From Prochlorococcus sp. AG-402-A08 (GTDB taxonomy: Bacteria > Cyanobacteriota > Cyanobacteriia > PCC-6307 > Cyanobiaceae), in the NCBI GenBank assembly GCA_003279585.1, contig QCHH01000004.1, positions 1-64,000 on the forward strand: DNA of 64,000 bases, in the 5' to 3' direction. The position numbers and the translations under genes are program-made. Below the pieces are notes generated by a model. It was not told the DNA's origin, did not search any database, and worked only from the letters and a program-made list of their open reading frames with translations. Each line of letters starts with the position of its first letter. Positions within the stretch are counted from its first letter, which is position 1. Below, in pieces: positions 1 through 7,726 of the stretch.

Positions 1-696
1 GTAAGAGGTCTTGATCCTCCTGGGACACCAGGTTGGACTCTCAATGAAACCACTGACCTATTACTAAAAAAAGAATTTGACGATTGCAGACAAAAGAAGG
101 TTCCACACAGAATATTTGCATCTAATGGACTATCTCATGTTGTTCCATTTGATCATCCTGAAATAGATAACTGGAGAAACTCTCTTCATCGGGGACTAAT
201 GCATCGTTACAAGGATACCGGAATAATTTTGACTGGAGGTGTAGACGATATTTGGCAAGACACTATTACAAGACAACTAATAATTGTGGATTACAAATCA
301 CAAGCAAAAAACGGACGAGTTGATAAGAAAGATTATTTAGAGGATCCTTTTCATGAGGCCTATAAAATTCAAATGGACTTTTATGCTTACTTACTCTCGG
401 GGATGGGTTTTAGTGTTCATCCAATATCTTATTTTCTAGTTTGCAATGCAAAAAGGGATGAAGATGAATTTAATAAGACCATGCGTTTTGATGAATATCT
501 TGTTCCCTACAAATGGAGGAATGATTGGATAGAGAGTCGACTAGATGAAATGGTCACACTAATGAATCAATCAGAGATTCCAGAATCAAATCCTTCATGC
601 AAGAACTGCGCCTATGCAGATCAATATTCGAAAATACTATTTTCAGGAAATTCAAGTAAAAAAGAAATGACACAAGGAACTTTGCCATTATTTTAA
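1..696 (+). CDS. PD-(D/E)XK nuclease-like protein, 5' end outside window
   Basis: The frame is open from base 1, so the ORF-track start at 199 is internal and the gene is truncated by the window edge. The product contains a GGVDD segment followed about 15 residues later by VDYKS, which matches the acidic and E/D-x-K core of PD-(D/E)XK (RecB/Cas4-like) nucleases. The C-terminus has a CKNC cysteine pair that could belong to an iron-sulfur or zinc site. Its neighbour is a SRAP repair protein, consistent with DNA processing. The exact subfamily and substrate are unknown. Confidence 0.7.
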   Translation, partial: VRGLDPPGTPGWTLNETTDLLLKKEFDDCRQKKVPHRIFASNGLSHVVPFDHPEIDNWRNSLHRGLMHRYKDTGIILTGGVDDIWQDTITRQLIIVDYKSQAKNGRVDKKDYLEDPFHEAYKIQMDFYAYLLSGMGFSVHPISYFLVCNAKRDEDEFNKTMRFDEYLVPYKWRNDWIESRLDEMVTLMNQSEIPESNPSCKNCAYADQYSKILFSGNSSKKEMTQGTLPLF

Positions 697-753
697 GAAC
701 GCTAATAGTTATAAAAATGATTCTGATCAAAAAGCGTCTGAAGGATTAATGGG

Positions 754-1392
754 ATGTGCGGAAGATATCAGCTATTAACAAAATTTATAAATTTACCAGA
801 TCTTTTAAAAAAAGATGTGCCAAGGGGATTGAGTCAAAATTATGAACCACAAATATTAATCAAACCAGGTTCTCCAATTCTTGTTCTTAAGAATGAAGGC
901 AAGACACAAACATCCATAATGCTATGGGGTTTTATATCTGAGTGGAGTAAAGACCCTTTTGACAACACAAGGCCAAAGCCATTTAACGCGAGATCAGAAA
1001 GTGTTGAAGAGAAGAAACTTTTTCGTGCAAGCTGGAGGCATAAGAGATGTTTGATACCAGCCAGTGGTTTTCTAGAAAAAGGTCACCTAATAGGTAGAAA
1101 AGATTCTCAAACTTTCTGGTTAGGAGGACTTTGGAATCGTTGGATGTCTAAAGAAGGATGTGAATTAGAGAGCTGTTGTGTGCTAACGACCGAACCAAAT
1201 GATTTAGTCAAACAATTTCATAACCGTATGCCCGTTATTATTCCAAATGGGCTAGAAGAAGAATGGATCTCTTCAGTTAAAAATTCTCAAGACCTTAAAG
1301 CTTTAAAACCGCTAATGACTAAATGGGACCCAGAAGAATGGACAGCCGAGCCAATAAACAAACCTAATGCCGACCAATTATCCTTCCTATAA
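754..1392 (+). CDS. SRAP domain protein (YedK/HMCES type)
   Basis: This 212-residue protein begins MCGRY, so Cys2, the catalytic residue exposed after Met removal, is present. It also has the family motifs FNARSE, CLIPASGF followed by E, and FHNRMPVI with the active-site His. SRAP proteins form a thiazolidine crosslink with abasic sites in single-stranded DNA and protect them. Length matches the bacterial family (about 200-230). It lies 57 bases after the nuclease-like gene on the same strand and ends at a strong terminator, so the two may be cotranscribed. Confidence 0.93.
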   Translation: MCGRYQLLTKFINLPDLLKKDVPRGLSQNYEPQILIKPGSPILVLKNEGKTQTSIMLWGFISEWSKDPFDNTRPKPFNARSESVEEKKLFRASWRHKRCLIPASGFLEKGHLIGRKDSQTFWLGGLWNRWMSKEGCELESCCVLTTEPNDLVKQFHNRMPVIIPNGLEEEWISSVKNSQDLKALKPLMTKWDPEEWTAEPINKPNADQLSFL

Positions 1393-1401
1393 AATCAAGA
1401 C

Positions 1402-1430
1402 AAAAAAAGGGCTTATACAAGCCCTTTTTT
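1402..1430 (+). terminator. Intrinsic terminator after the SRAP gene
   Basis: A perfect hairpin AAGGGCTT-atac-AAGCCCTT flanked by A and T runs lies 10 bases after the SRAP stop. The symmetric A/T flanks mean it can also end transcription of the convergent minus-strand gene at 1452-1625. Confidence 0.9.
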
Positions 1431-1451
1431 ACATTTTATAAGATCAGGACT

Positions 1452-1625
1452 TCAATGATCGTGATGCACTTCTGCCGAGCTAGGCATTTCATGGGCAGAA
1501 GACAATTTCTTCAATGATTGAGATCCACAAATAGCAGACAGAGCGATAACAACCAAGGATACAGTGCTTAACAACTGAAGCACTATCGGGAGATGTGAAT
1601 TAATTCTTTCTCTAAAGGTAGTCAT
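1452..1625 (-). CDS. 57-residue membrane microprotein with His-rich tail
   Basis: This ORF is too short for the supplied track. It starts ATG, has one hydrophobic helix at about residues 13-33 (PIVLQLLSTVSLVVIALSA), and ends in a soluble tail AEVHHDH. The terminal histidines could bind metal but that is speculation. It is convergent with the SRAP gene and shares its terminator. No function is recognised. Confidence 0.6.
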   Translation of the reverse strand: MTTFRERINSHLPIVLQLLSTVSLVVIALSAICGSQSLKKLSSAHEMPSSAEVHHDH

Positions 1626-2004
1626 TTGGGAAGTTAATTAACACTCCATTCAAACAAAAAGAATAAGGACCGTCCATAGCTTGAATATTATGAACTAAAT
1701 AGCTAAAAGCAAAAAAATAAGCATAAATAAATTTAGTCCTACTGTTAAGAGTGATGTACTTGGTTTAACTTCATTAGCCAAAACTAGGGACTCACTCTCT
1801 TATTGATTTCTAATTATGACCTAAATATTTAAAAGTCTCATAAGATACATAATTAAAATTAAATATTGAAAGAAAGCCCATAAATAAATAAATGTACAAT
1901 TAAGCCAATGATTAACTCAAAACTACTCATGGCTGAAAAATTAATAAAGCCCAAAACCACTAGACTTCAGATATCTGATTAAAATTAGTCAAACAAAATT
2001 AATT
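1626..2004. other. Intergenic, nothing recognised
   Basis: About 380 bases of very AT-rich DNA between divergent genes. I see no ORF with plausible protein character; it presumably holds the two promoters. Confidence 0.5.
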
Positions 2005-2511
2005 GTGATGGACGGAAATAAAATGGATCTTCCTTCTCTAGACAAGCTTAAAAAATTAGAAAAAAGCGCAAGAGTAGATGGGAGTGGCATTGAATTTGAT
2101 TCTCTATTAGGACTGTGGAAATTTAATTCAGTTTGGAAGCAGGGATCAGATACAGAAGACACGATTTCAAGCACTTTGCTACAGGTTCTTTCAGCCAGTC
2201 TAGAGTTGAAGAAAGATACACAGAATCCAGAAGAAGAGAAATTTACTATCGCCAACGCAATTAAATTTGGATTACTAACCCTGAGTTTCAGTGGCTACGC
2301 AAATTTAGAAAGGAAGCAGCCATTATTACCCTTTTCTTTTGATTGCATTCAAATAAAACTTGCTTCATTAACTATTCTAAAGAGATCTCTACCGGCACCG
2401 GATCAAAAGAAGAGGCCGTTTTTTGCATTAATAGCTATCGACCCAAATGGTAAGTGGTTGTCAGCAAGGGGAAAGGGTGGAGGACTTGCCATATGGGTAA
2501 AAGATAAATAA
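2005..2511 (+). CDS. Conserved hypothetical protein, possibly fibrillin/PAP-like
   Basis: The start is GTG at 2005 or the ATG directly after it. The 168-residue product contains LLGLWKFNSVWKQGS near residue 35 and ends in a G-rich segment GKGGGLAIWVKDK. The LxGxW motif followed by a beta-rich region recalls lipocalin-like PAP/fibrillin domains, as in the larger gene at 10082. That link is weak and function remains unknown. No signal peptide or membrane helix is seen. Confidence 0.7.
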   Translation: MMDGNKMDLPSLDKLKKLEKSARVDGSGIEFDSLLGLWKFNSVWKQGSDTEDTISSTLLQVLSASLELKKDTQNPEEEKFTIANAIKFGLLTLSFSGYANLERKQPLLPFSFDCIQIKLASLTILKRSLPAPDQKKRPFFALIAIDPNGKWLSARGKGGGLAIWVKDK

Positions 2512-2631
2512 GCAACCAGCTTTGAAATAACCATAGATGTTGTTTTCAGCAAATTCTTCTAAGAATATTTTTTAATAGACAAGTCTCGGTACAAAATTTA
2601 AAAAGCAAAATGTTACTTAGACGTAATGACA

Positions 2632-2868
2632 TTAAGCGATAACTTTATTTCTTAGAGAAATCCTATCAATAGAATTTGGATGCTCTCGTACAAATTTATT
2701 GAACTCAATAGCTAACTGTCTAGCTTCAAAAGCATCAATGGCATAAAACCCTAATTCATGTCTTTTGTTAGCTAAATCTCTGTAGCTAACAGCGTATCTT
2801 TTGCAGGATGTAATCGGTCTTGAAGACAATTTTTTAAATATCAACTCATTGAATTCTAAAAACAACAA
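2632..2868 (-). CDS. Conserved small hypothetical protein
   Basis: A 78-residue soluble protein with a compact basic-acidic pattern (RYAVSYRDLANKRHELGFYAIDA, then EARQLAIEFNKFV). The central part looks like a short beta hairpin followed by one helix. The first residues, MLFLEFNELIF, may be upstream of the true start, but no better ATG is obvious. It stands alone between AT-rich spacers. Function is not recognised. Confidence 0.6.
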   Translation of the reverse strand: MLFLEFNELIFKKLSSRPITSCKRYAVSYRDLANKRHELGFYAIDAFEARQLAIEFNKFVREHPNSIDRISLRNKVIA

Positions 2869-3189
2869 AATAGTTCTGAAAGAAATCTACCGAACAATTT
2901 GGGATAGGAAACCGAATATAAAAAGACATAATGCTTTTGAACAATTAGATGTCAAATAATATCTGAACTAAATTCTTGATGAGGATCGTCGCAACGTATT
3001 TTAGCTAAATTGCATTTTTAAATTGTATAAATTTTAAAAGACTTGAAAATTACAAAGCACCTAAATATTCAATTATTAGAAAATCTAATTACATTAATAA
3101 TTTTTACTTTATAGATTTGGTATTTCTCCCTACATACAGACATTAAGTAAAAGGGTAAATTTAAAAAAATTATTCAATTAATTGAAGTT
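2869..3189. other. Intergenic, nothing recognised
   Basis: About 320 bases of AT-rich sequence. A TTCGGTAG string lies about 20-25 bases upstream of the minus-strand gene, but I could not connect it to a known site. Confidence 0.4.
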
Positions 3190-3270
3190 ATGACTTTAGA
3201 TATTTACAAAGCGATTGTTAAAGCCTCCGAGCAAGGGAATTTATGGGGACTCAAACGAACTGATTACTAA
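3190..3270 (+). CDS. 26-residue microprotein, GxLWGL family member 1
   Basis: The ORF reads MTLDIYKAIVKASEQGNLWG and continues LKRTDY. It aligns with the 44-residue protein at 46245 (YESIVEASARGELWGL), sharing Y..IV.AS..G.LWGL. This paralogy is the only reason to call so short an ORF. Only two bases separate it from the following small membrane gene, so the two are probably cotranscribed. Confidence 0.55.
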   Translation: MTLDIYKAIVKASEQGNLWGLKRTDY

Positions 3271-3272
3271 CT

Positions 3273-3398
3273 ATGTTTAAATTCACCAAAATTAAGTTTA
3301 TTCAACTCATTATATTATGGAATCTACCAATCCTAATTTTATTTATAGGAATAATCTCAATACCCATGGAATTATCTGATTCAATTTCAATTTTTTAA
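3273..3398 (+). CDS. 41-residue membrane microprotein, NLP-LLL family
   Basis: The protein begins MFKFTKIKFIQLIILWNLP and is one membrane helix. It shares the pattern K..KLI.LWNLP.LLL with microproteins at 38774 (minus) and 60109 (plus), and is the most diverged of the three. Its upstream DNA lacks the 28-base element seen before the other two. It starts two bases after the GxLWGL gene stop, suggesting a bicistronic unit. Function unknown. Confidence 0.6.
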   Translation: MFKFTKIKFIQLIILWNLPILILFIGIISIPMELSDSISIF

Positions 3399-3568
3399 CA
3401 ACTCAGATCTATACACAAAAATTTTTTTTGGTAGAGACATAATTAATCGATAAATGTAAGCATTAAAATCTAGATAAGCACTAGTTTTAAACAGCTTAAA
3501 TCGCTAGAAATAGTAAAAATCTGGTATTTGATCTATGGAGATTCGATAAGTACACGACCCATGTTTGA

Positions 3569-3880
3569 TTAAGCAGCTTTATACTGAACACTACTGTTGT
3601 CGGTCCATGTCCAAGCAGACTTCTCCATTGTAGATAGATCGACTCTGTGGCTCGCCATCCAGTCTCCATTGGCTTCTATAAATTTCTCAATATTCCCCTC
3701 TGGGTGCTGATGTATAACAATTATTTTTTGAGGGTCATCATCACTACACCCTCTGTACAAAGGCTGAATATTAAACTCTCTATGCCTTCTGGTAGCTTCT
3801 TTGCTGTCGAAGATTGCAGCCCACTCATCAAAGGTGCTTTCAACCTTAAAAGTAAAAACTGAGGTGACAGTAGAAGACAT
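3569..3880 (-). CDS. Conserved hypothetical protein, resembles DUF3764-type family
   Basis: A 103-residue soluble protein: TSVFTFKVESTFDEWAAIF, a central IQPLYRGCSDDDPQKIIVIHQ, and an amphipathic C-terminus. The order (strand, helix, strand describing a measured quantity, then helix) looks like a small ferredoxin-like or dimeric alpha/beta-barrel fold. It resembles the protein at 18443 in layout (FxFKxxxTF start, Y.G strand, helix), so they may be distant paralogs. The overlapping plus-strand ORF at 3647 is a shadow. Confidence 0.7.
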   Translation of the reverse strand: MSSTVTSVFTFKVESTFDEWAAIFDSKEATRRHREFNIQPLYRGCSDDDPQKIIVIHQHPEGNIEKFIEANGDWMASHRVDLSTMEKSAWTWTDNSSVQYKAA

Positions 3881-3984
3881 CTAAAATCTTTAATATGGCC
3901 AAACAATACCCAAACAAAACAAAACTGACTAACAGTTGTTGTAAAAACTAGATAAATAAGAAAACTTTCTGCTAGAAATAGCTG

Positions 3985-4206
3985 ATGCAGATACCAAGAA
4001 AAGCCCTCAAACGAATCATCAACTTAATTGTTGTTCTAATCGTTGCCATTGTTGGATTCATCAAAGTAAAGCACCCATTTAGTTATTTAATTGGAGTCCC
4101 TGTTACAAGTTGGGTCGTTTATCTTTTATGTAATGCCATGTGCACAGATATTCTTTTTGGAGAAACATTAGGTTGTTCAGAAAAAAGTATTTACAAGGAG
4201 AAATAA
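3985..4206 (+). CDS. Small membrane protein, two helices
   Basis: This 73-residue protein has a basic N-terminus (MQIPRKALKR), a helix NLIVVLIVAIVGFI, a short loop and a second hydrophobic stretch YLIGVPVTSWVVYLL. The tail carries three cysteines (LLCNAMC and LGCSEK). Function is not recognised. It lies upstream of the AEC transporter on the same strand but 158 bases away. Confidence 0.6.
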   Translation: MQIPRKALKRIINLIVVLIVAIVGFIKVKHPFSYLIGVPVTSWVVYLLCNAMCTDILFGETLGCSEKSIYKEK

Positions 4207-4364
4207 GCTAACTACGAATTAAAACTTTCTCAATCAGTGAAGAGAACCAGATATCCATAACCTGAAAAGTACTTACCAAAGATAAACTCAAGTTAAGATA
4301 AAGAATTAATCATAAAAGTAATCTTGACCACACAACATAACAAAATGATATTCGCTTTACTCAG

Positions 4365-5282
4365 TTGGAAATAATCCTTCTTTTAGCTGAATTAATACCA
4401 TGTCTTTTAATAGGCTATTTACTAGGACGATTTAAAAAAGATTTTTCCCAAACGATATCTCGTCCTTTAATGAACTATGGAATTCCTATCAGCTTGATGG
4501 GGATATTACTTAAGTCTGGCCTTGAATTCCCTTTGATACAATCTGCGGCTTTAGCACTCGTAGCTATTGGCTTTTTAATGACTCTATTAAATTGCCTTCC
4601 TGGTATAAAAGACTTAATCCCAAACAGATCTCTTCAACTAGGTAGTGCATTTGGAAATACTGGGTATTTCGGAATACCAGTTTCACTAGCACTGCTTCCA
4701 AATCATGCCTTGATTTACAGCATAGGTTTTGACCTTGGTGCGACATTGGTAATTTGGAGTATCGGTCCAATACTGCTAACAGATCCTTCAAAAGTTTTAA
4801 GTTCTAATAGATATTGGCAGAATTTCATAAAAGCAATCGTTAGAAGCCCTGCTGTAAAAGGACTGATTGGCGCATTAATTGTTCATTCATCACCATGGAA
4901 TGAACAAATAACAGCCTTACTTTGGATACCTTCAAGGGTTGTAATTGTTTTAGCACTTGTAATCGTTGGAATGCGTCTAAGTTGGTTGAGGAAAGCAAAT
5001 CTCTCAAGAATAAAAATCAAAATAACATCCATAAAAAATGCTTTAATCATGAAACTGGTTGGATTGCCAGTCATTATGTTGATCATTTCCTCAGCGATCA
5101 GATTACCCAACGTCATGCGAGAGGCTTTAGTACTTCAATCAGCTGCTCCAACAGCAATATCTGTCTTACTAATATCCCAAGCAGCGTCAAGAGATGAAGA
5201 TGAAGCCACATCGCTTGTTGTCTTAAGTACGATTATCGCGCTCATATCAATCCCTGCTTGGTTGATGATTTTAAGATTGTAA
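4365..5282 (+). CDS. AEC-family transporter (auxin efflux carrier/malate permease-like)
   Basis: A 305-residue polytopic membrane protein with about ten hydrophobic segments. It shows family hallmarks: a RPLMNYGIPISLMG loop in the first half, FGNTGYFGIPVSLAL in the middle, and QSAAPTAISVLLISQ near the C-terminus. Members export or take up organic anions; the substrate cannot be read here. The start is TTG (MEIILLLAE), because the nearby ATG at 4345 is in another frame and stops quickly. Length is normal for the family. Confidence 0.85.
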   Translation: MEIILLLAELIPCLLIGYLLGRFKKDFSQTISRPLMNYGIPISLMGILLKSGLEFPLIQSAALALVAIGFLMTLLNCLPGIKDLIPNRSLQLGSAFGNTGYFGIPVSLALLPNHALIYSIGFDLGATLVIWSIGPILLTDPSKVLSSNRYWQNFIKAIVRSPAVKGLIGALIVHSSPWNEQITALLWIPSRVVIVLALVIVGMRLSWLRKANLSRIKIKITSIKNALIMKLVGLPVIMLIISSAIRLPNVMREALVLQSAAPTAISVLLISQAASRDEDEATSLVVLSTIIALISIPAWLMILRL

Positions 5283-5345
5283 AAAGTTAACAACTATCGC
5301 CTTTTAACTCAGTTTGCCTAAGTTGTAAGAAATACAATTTTTTTA

Positions 5346-5546
5346 ATGACCTCAGCTACAGCAACAAAAGCGACAGCAAAGAAAACAGCGGCAGTAAAAT
5401 CCTCAGCAGTAAAATCTCAATCAATTTATTCATCAACCCAATCAAGATTTGCCAGTTCAAAGCTAATTCAAAACCTAGGTTCATCTAATGATGGGGTTCA
5501 ATTCGATTTTTCAAGTTCGTTAAGAACTGCATTTGGGAGGGACTAA
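5346..5546 (+). CDS. Ala/Lys/Ser-rich small protein
   Basis: A 66-residue protein whose first third is low complexity (TSATATKATAKKTAAVKSSAV), followed by a less biased part ending SSSLRTAFGRD. The N-terminal composition resembles the histone-H1-like tail of the 8886 protein, but the sequences are not clearly homologous. It opens a run of six tightly spaced plus-strand genes. Function unknown. Confidence 0.55.
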   Translation: MTSATATKATAKKTAAVKSSAVKSQSIYSSTQSRFASSKLIQNLGSSNDGVQFDFSSSLRTAFGRD

Positions 5547-5552
5547 AAGGAT

Positions 5553-5648
5553 ATGGACCTTTTAAAAACACTTTTTACAGTTGCTATATGTCTAGGTATT
5601 GGATGGGCAATCTCAAAAGGGATTATGTTTGGTTTGACTCATATTTAA
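5553..5648 (+). CDS. 31-residue membrane microprotein
   Basis: ATG starts seven bases after the preceding stop. The product is a single hydrophobic helix (LLKTLFTVAICLGIGWAISKG). The next gene overlaps its end in another frame. Position within the gene run and helix character support it; there is no homology evidence. Confidence 0.5.
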   Translation: MDLLKTLFTVAICLGIGWAISKGIMFGLTHI

Positions 5649-5649
5649 T

Positions 5650-5814
5650 ATTCCTGAAGAATGGCATCCTACAAATGAAGAACTTGAAGTGATAGAAAGG
5701 GCATGGATGCAAATCAAAATCGAATGCGAAAAAATAAAAGCGCAAACAAGTGCAAATAAAAAATATATTTCAAATATGCTTAACGAAATAGCAGATCATT
5801 ATCAAGAAAATTAA
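5650..5814 (+). CDS. WxP-helix family protein with non-AUG start
   Basis: The frame reads IPEEWHPTNEELEVIERAW and stops at a TAA sharing its last A with the ATG of the next gene. It matches the neighbours' pattern (W.P..E....I....), but the only upstream starts are ATA or ATT; the first in-frame ATG gives a 35-residue fragment. I placed the start at ATT 5650; GTG further in is an alternative. An initiation error or real non-AUG start cannot be separated from sequence. Confidence 0.5.
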   Translation: MPEEWHPTNEELEVIERAWMQIKIECEKIKAQTSANKKYISNMLNEIADHYQEN

Positions 5815-6005
5815 TGGCTAAAGAATGGGAACCAAAAGAAGAACATCAAGCAGTTATTGCAAGGAGTATAGAGTTTATTTCTGATGAATTAGCTGAGTTA
5901 CAAGAGGCTTTACGGTGTCCAAATTCATTTATTGTTGAAATAGCTAATAGGGTAGTATCTGAATATAAAACAAACCAAATCATCATTAGAAGAGATGAAG
6001 AATAA
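5814..6005 (+). CDS. WxP-helix family small protein
   Basis: A 63-residue acidic helical protein, MAKEWEPKEEHQAVIARSIE, with ISDELAELQEAL and CPNSFIVEIANRVV. It is a clear paralog of the minus-strand protein at 38527 (FIDELAELQEELDCPDEFI) and more distantly of 39348. The family looks like two helices with a conserved Cys-Pro turn. Start and upstream stop overlap as TAATG, indicating translational coupling. Function unknown. Confidence 0.75.
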   Translation: MAKEWEPKEEHQAVIARSIEFISDELAELQEALRCPNSFIVEIANRVVSEYKTNQIIIRRDEE

Positions 6006-6125
6006 ATGGAATTTCTGCAATCACATGATTTAAACCAATTGGGACTTTGGACCCCTCTTATTGGAGGTATTCTTCTTTACGTTGGCTTAAATCTAAAAAT
6101 CACTGAAGTTGATCCTAATGAGTAA
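6006..6125 (+). CDS. 39-residue membrane microprotein
   Basis: ATG directly follows the previous TAA. The protein is MEFLQSHDLNQLGLWTPLIG plus a single helix GGILLYVGLNL and an acidic tail EVDPNE. Zero-base spacing suggests it is cotranslated with the WxP-helix gene. No homology recognised. Confidence 0.55.
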   Translation: MEFLQSHDLNQLGLWTPLIGGILLYVGLNLKITEVDPNE

Positions 6126-6186
6126 TCAAGACATGAAAAATGAGTACAACGATAAGAAAAGGTTCAATTTATTAGAATAGTTAGGG

Positions 6187-6378
6187 ATGAAACAAGGAAC
6201 TCTTGAACTAATTTTTTTTACTCTGATTTTCTTGAGTCTTCAATTTTGGTGGATAAGGATGACAATTAAAAATGGTCGAACTGGAGAAGTAGATAAATGG
6301 GGACAAAAAACAAACCCAAAAAAACCAAATGAATTGGAGAAAGTGAAGCAAGATTTAGAAAAACTTTTTCGATCTTAG
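6187..6378 (+). CDS. Small membrane protein with basic tail
   Basis: A 63-residue protein with one N-terminal helix (LELIFFTLIFLSLQFWW) and a charged cytoplasmic-looking tail ending LEKVKQDLEKLFRS, which may form a short coiled coil. It sits in the plus-strand run between 5.3 and 7.6 kb. Function unknown. Confidence 0.6.
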   Translation: MKQGTLELIFFTLIFLSLQFWWIRMTIKNGRTGEVDKWGQKTNPKKPNELEKVKQDLEKLFRS

Positions 6379-6407
6379 TTCTCAATACAACTAAAACTCT
6401 TTAAATA

Positions 6408-6710
6408 ATGAACTATCAAATTTTGCTTGAAAGCTACGCTGCTGGTGAATGGATTAATAAAGACGAAATATCATTACTAGAATTAGAACTTGATTCTCAA
6501 CTAGAATCTATTAAATTTTCTCGCACTCAAGGTTGCACAGAAAAAGCACCAAAGCACATTTGCGAGGCAGCTCAAGTTTGCGAAGGTAGTAGTTGGCTCA
6601 CTTGCTTTGCTTCAATACTAGATAAGGCCAATCCCCTTTCTCCTGGGAATAAATCAAGAGGAGCAAAAGTCATTCATGCACTTCTAGATAACAATTATTT
6701 AATGAATTAA
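6408..6710 (+). CDS. GSSWxxC family small protein, member 1
   Basis: A 100-residue helical protein with five cysteines. The region CEGSSWLTCFASILDKANPL aligns with DGSSWQLCCAAVLDDARP in the plus-strand protein at 28243; both have an N-terminal acidic double helix (LLELELDSQLE, LESELWETLE). They are therefore paralogs about 22 kb apart. The conserved GSSW-Cys motif may be a metal or redox site; that is inference. No signal peptide is present. Confidence 0.7.
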   Translation: MNYQILLESYAAGEWINKDEISLLELELDSQLESIKFSRTQGCTEKAPKHICEAAQVCEGSSWLTCFASILDKANPLSPGNKSRGAKVIHALLDNNYLMN

Positions 6711-6769
6711 AATAGTAAAAACAATTATCAATTCATTATTAATAAACAAATTATTATTAAACAAATCCA

Positions 6770-6982
6770 ATGAGCAATAGTGAAAGTCGTGAAGAAAGGA
6801 AAAAACGTTTTAAAAATCTCTCAAGTGCAGAAAGAAAAATGTTGATTAGAAAGAAACTAGAATTGCAAGGTTTAACAGAGGGAAGCGGTGTGAGCGGAAA
6901 GGATCAATCTTCTTACGACAAAGAAGAAATGATAGATTTAATTCTATTAACAAGATGTTTTCAAAAGAATAAATTTCAATAA
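6770..6982 (+). CDS. Small charged hypothetical protein
   Basis: A 70-residue soluble protein, strongly basic at the N-terminus (SREERKKRFKNLSSAERKMLIRKK) with a Ser/Gly linker and a C-terminal helix EEMIDLILLTRCF. It could bind nucleic acid or a membrane surface by charge, but no domain is recognised. It follows the GSSW gene by 59 bases. Confidence 0.55.
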   Translation: MSNSESREERKKRFKNLSSAERKMLIRKKLELQGLTEGSGVSGKDQSSYDKEEMIDLILLTRCFQKNKFQ

Positions 6983-7033
6983 CTCATCCAACCAAAATTT
7001 GTTTTACGAAATTAGTCCCTGCAAAATAGGCAT

Positions 7034-7237
7034 ATGAATAAACCTATTAAAAAAAAGAAAATTACCTTTGCAAGGTTTGCTGTTCGTACTCTTGCTATTT
7101 CTGCAAGCACTCTCGCTCTATTTGATTTTCTAAAAGGAGACTATCTAGCTGGAGGGCTTCTAGCACTTGGATGGTTACTTATCGTGATCGGGGAGAAAAG
7201 GATGTTTAATGGGGAAAAGCCAAATGACGAAACCTAA
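7034..7237 (+). CDS. Small membrane protein
   Basis: A 67-residue protein with a Lys-rich N-terminus (NKPIKKKKIT) and two hydrophobic stretches, TLAISASTLALFDFL and AGGLLALGWLLIVIG. Likely a membrane hairpin with positive ends inside. Function is not recognised. Confidence 0.6.
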   Translation: MNKPIKKKKITFARFAVRTLAISASTLALFDFLKGDYLAGGLLALGWLLIVIGEKRMFNGEKPNDET

Positions 7238-7374
7238 GAAAATTTCCAACTGTTAACTATCAATAAATAGATCTATAAAATTCATTCAGCTTTTATCCTC
7301 TATGCCACCATAAAAGAGGTAACAGTATATAAGACTTTAAATATTGAGGCATTTTATTCCACCCCATTAATTCT

Positions 7375-7635
7375 ATGAGTGAGACAAAGAAAAATAAGAA
7401 CTTCAATCTGACAGAAATGAAGTTCAAGTTTAATGATCTATTTACTGGAATTGCACTGCTGTTGTGTGCATTTTTATGTGCGTTTAGCCTTGCACTAATT
7501 GCAATAAGGCTAGGGCCAATAGCTAAATGGGCTAATTATCAGACTATTTGTGTTGAACAAGAAAGTTTAAAATCTCCAATCGAATGGGCGGTGCGTAAGT
7601 GCAATGGAAGGTCAAAAGTTTATCAAGTGAAGTAA
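7375..7635 (+). CDS. Small membrane protein with Cys-RKCNGRS tail
   Basis: An 86-residue protein with one long helix (IALLLCAFLCAFSLALIAI) followed by GPIAKWANYQTICVEQE and a C-terminal RKCNGRSKVYQ. The 36411 protein ends RCNGRN after a similar helix and single upstream Cys, so the two appear related. The paired cysteines would lie on the same face outside the membrane and could form a disulfide. It is followed by a clear terminator. Confidence 0.65.
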   Translation: MSETKKNKNFNLTEMKFKFNDLFTGIALLLCAFLCAFSLALIAIRLGPIAKWANYQTICVEQESLKSPIEWAVRKCNGRSKVYQVK

Positions 7636-7669
7636 AGCCAACTCAATTAAAGTTGAGTTGAGGCTTTTT
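7635..7669 (+). terminator. Intrinsic terminator
   Basis: The hairpin AGCC-ACTCAA ... TTGAGT-GGCT ends in TTTTT immediately after the stop of the preceding gene. It closes the plus-strand run that begins at 5346. Confidence 0.8.
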
Positions 7670-7726
7670 ACTATTCAGAAGATAACGTTTTTCGTAAGAA
7701 CCAATAACATCATATCAACAGTTTAT

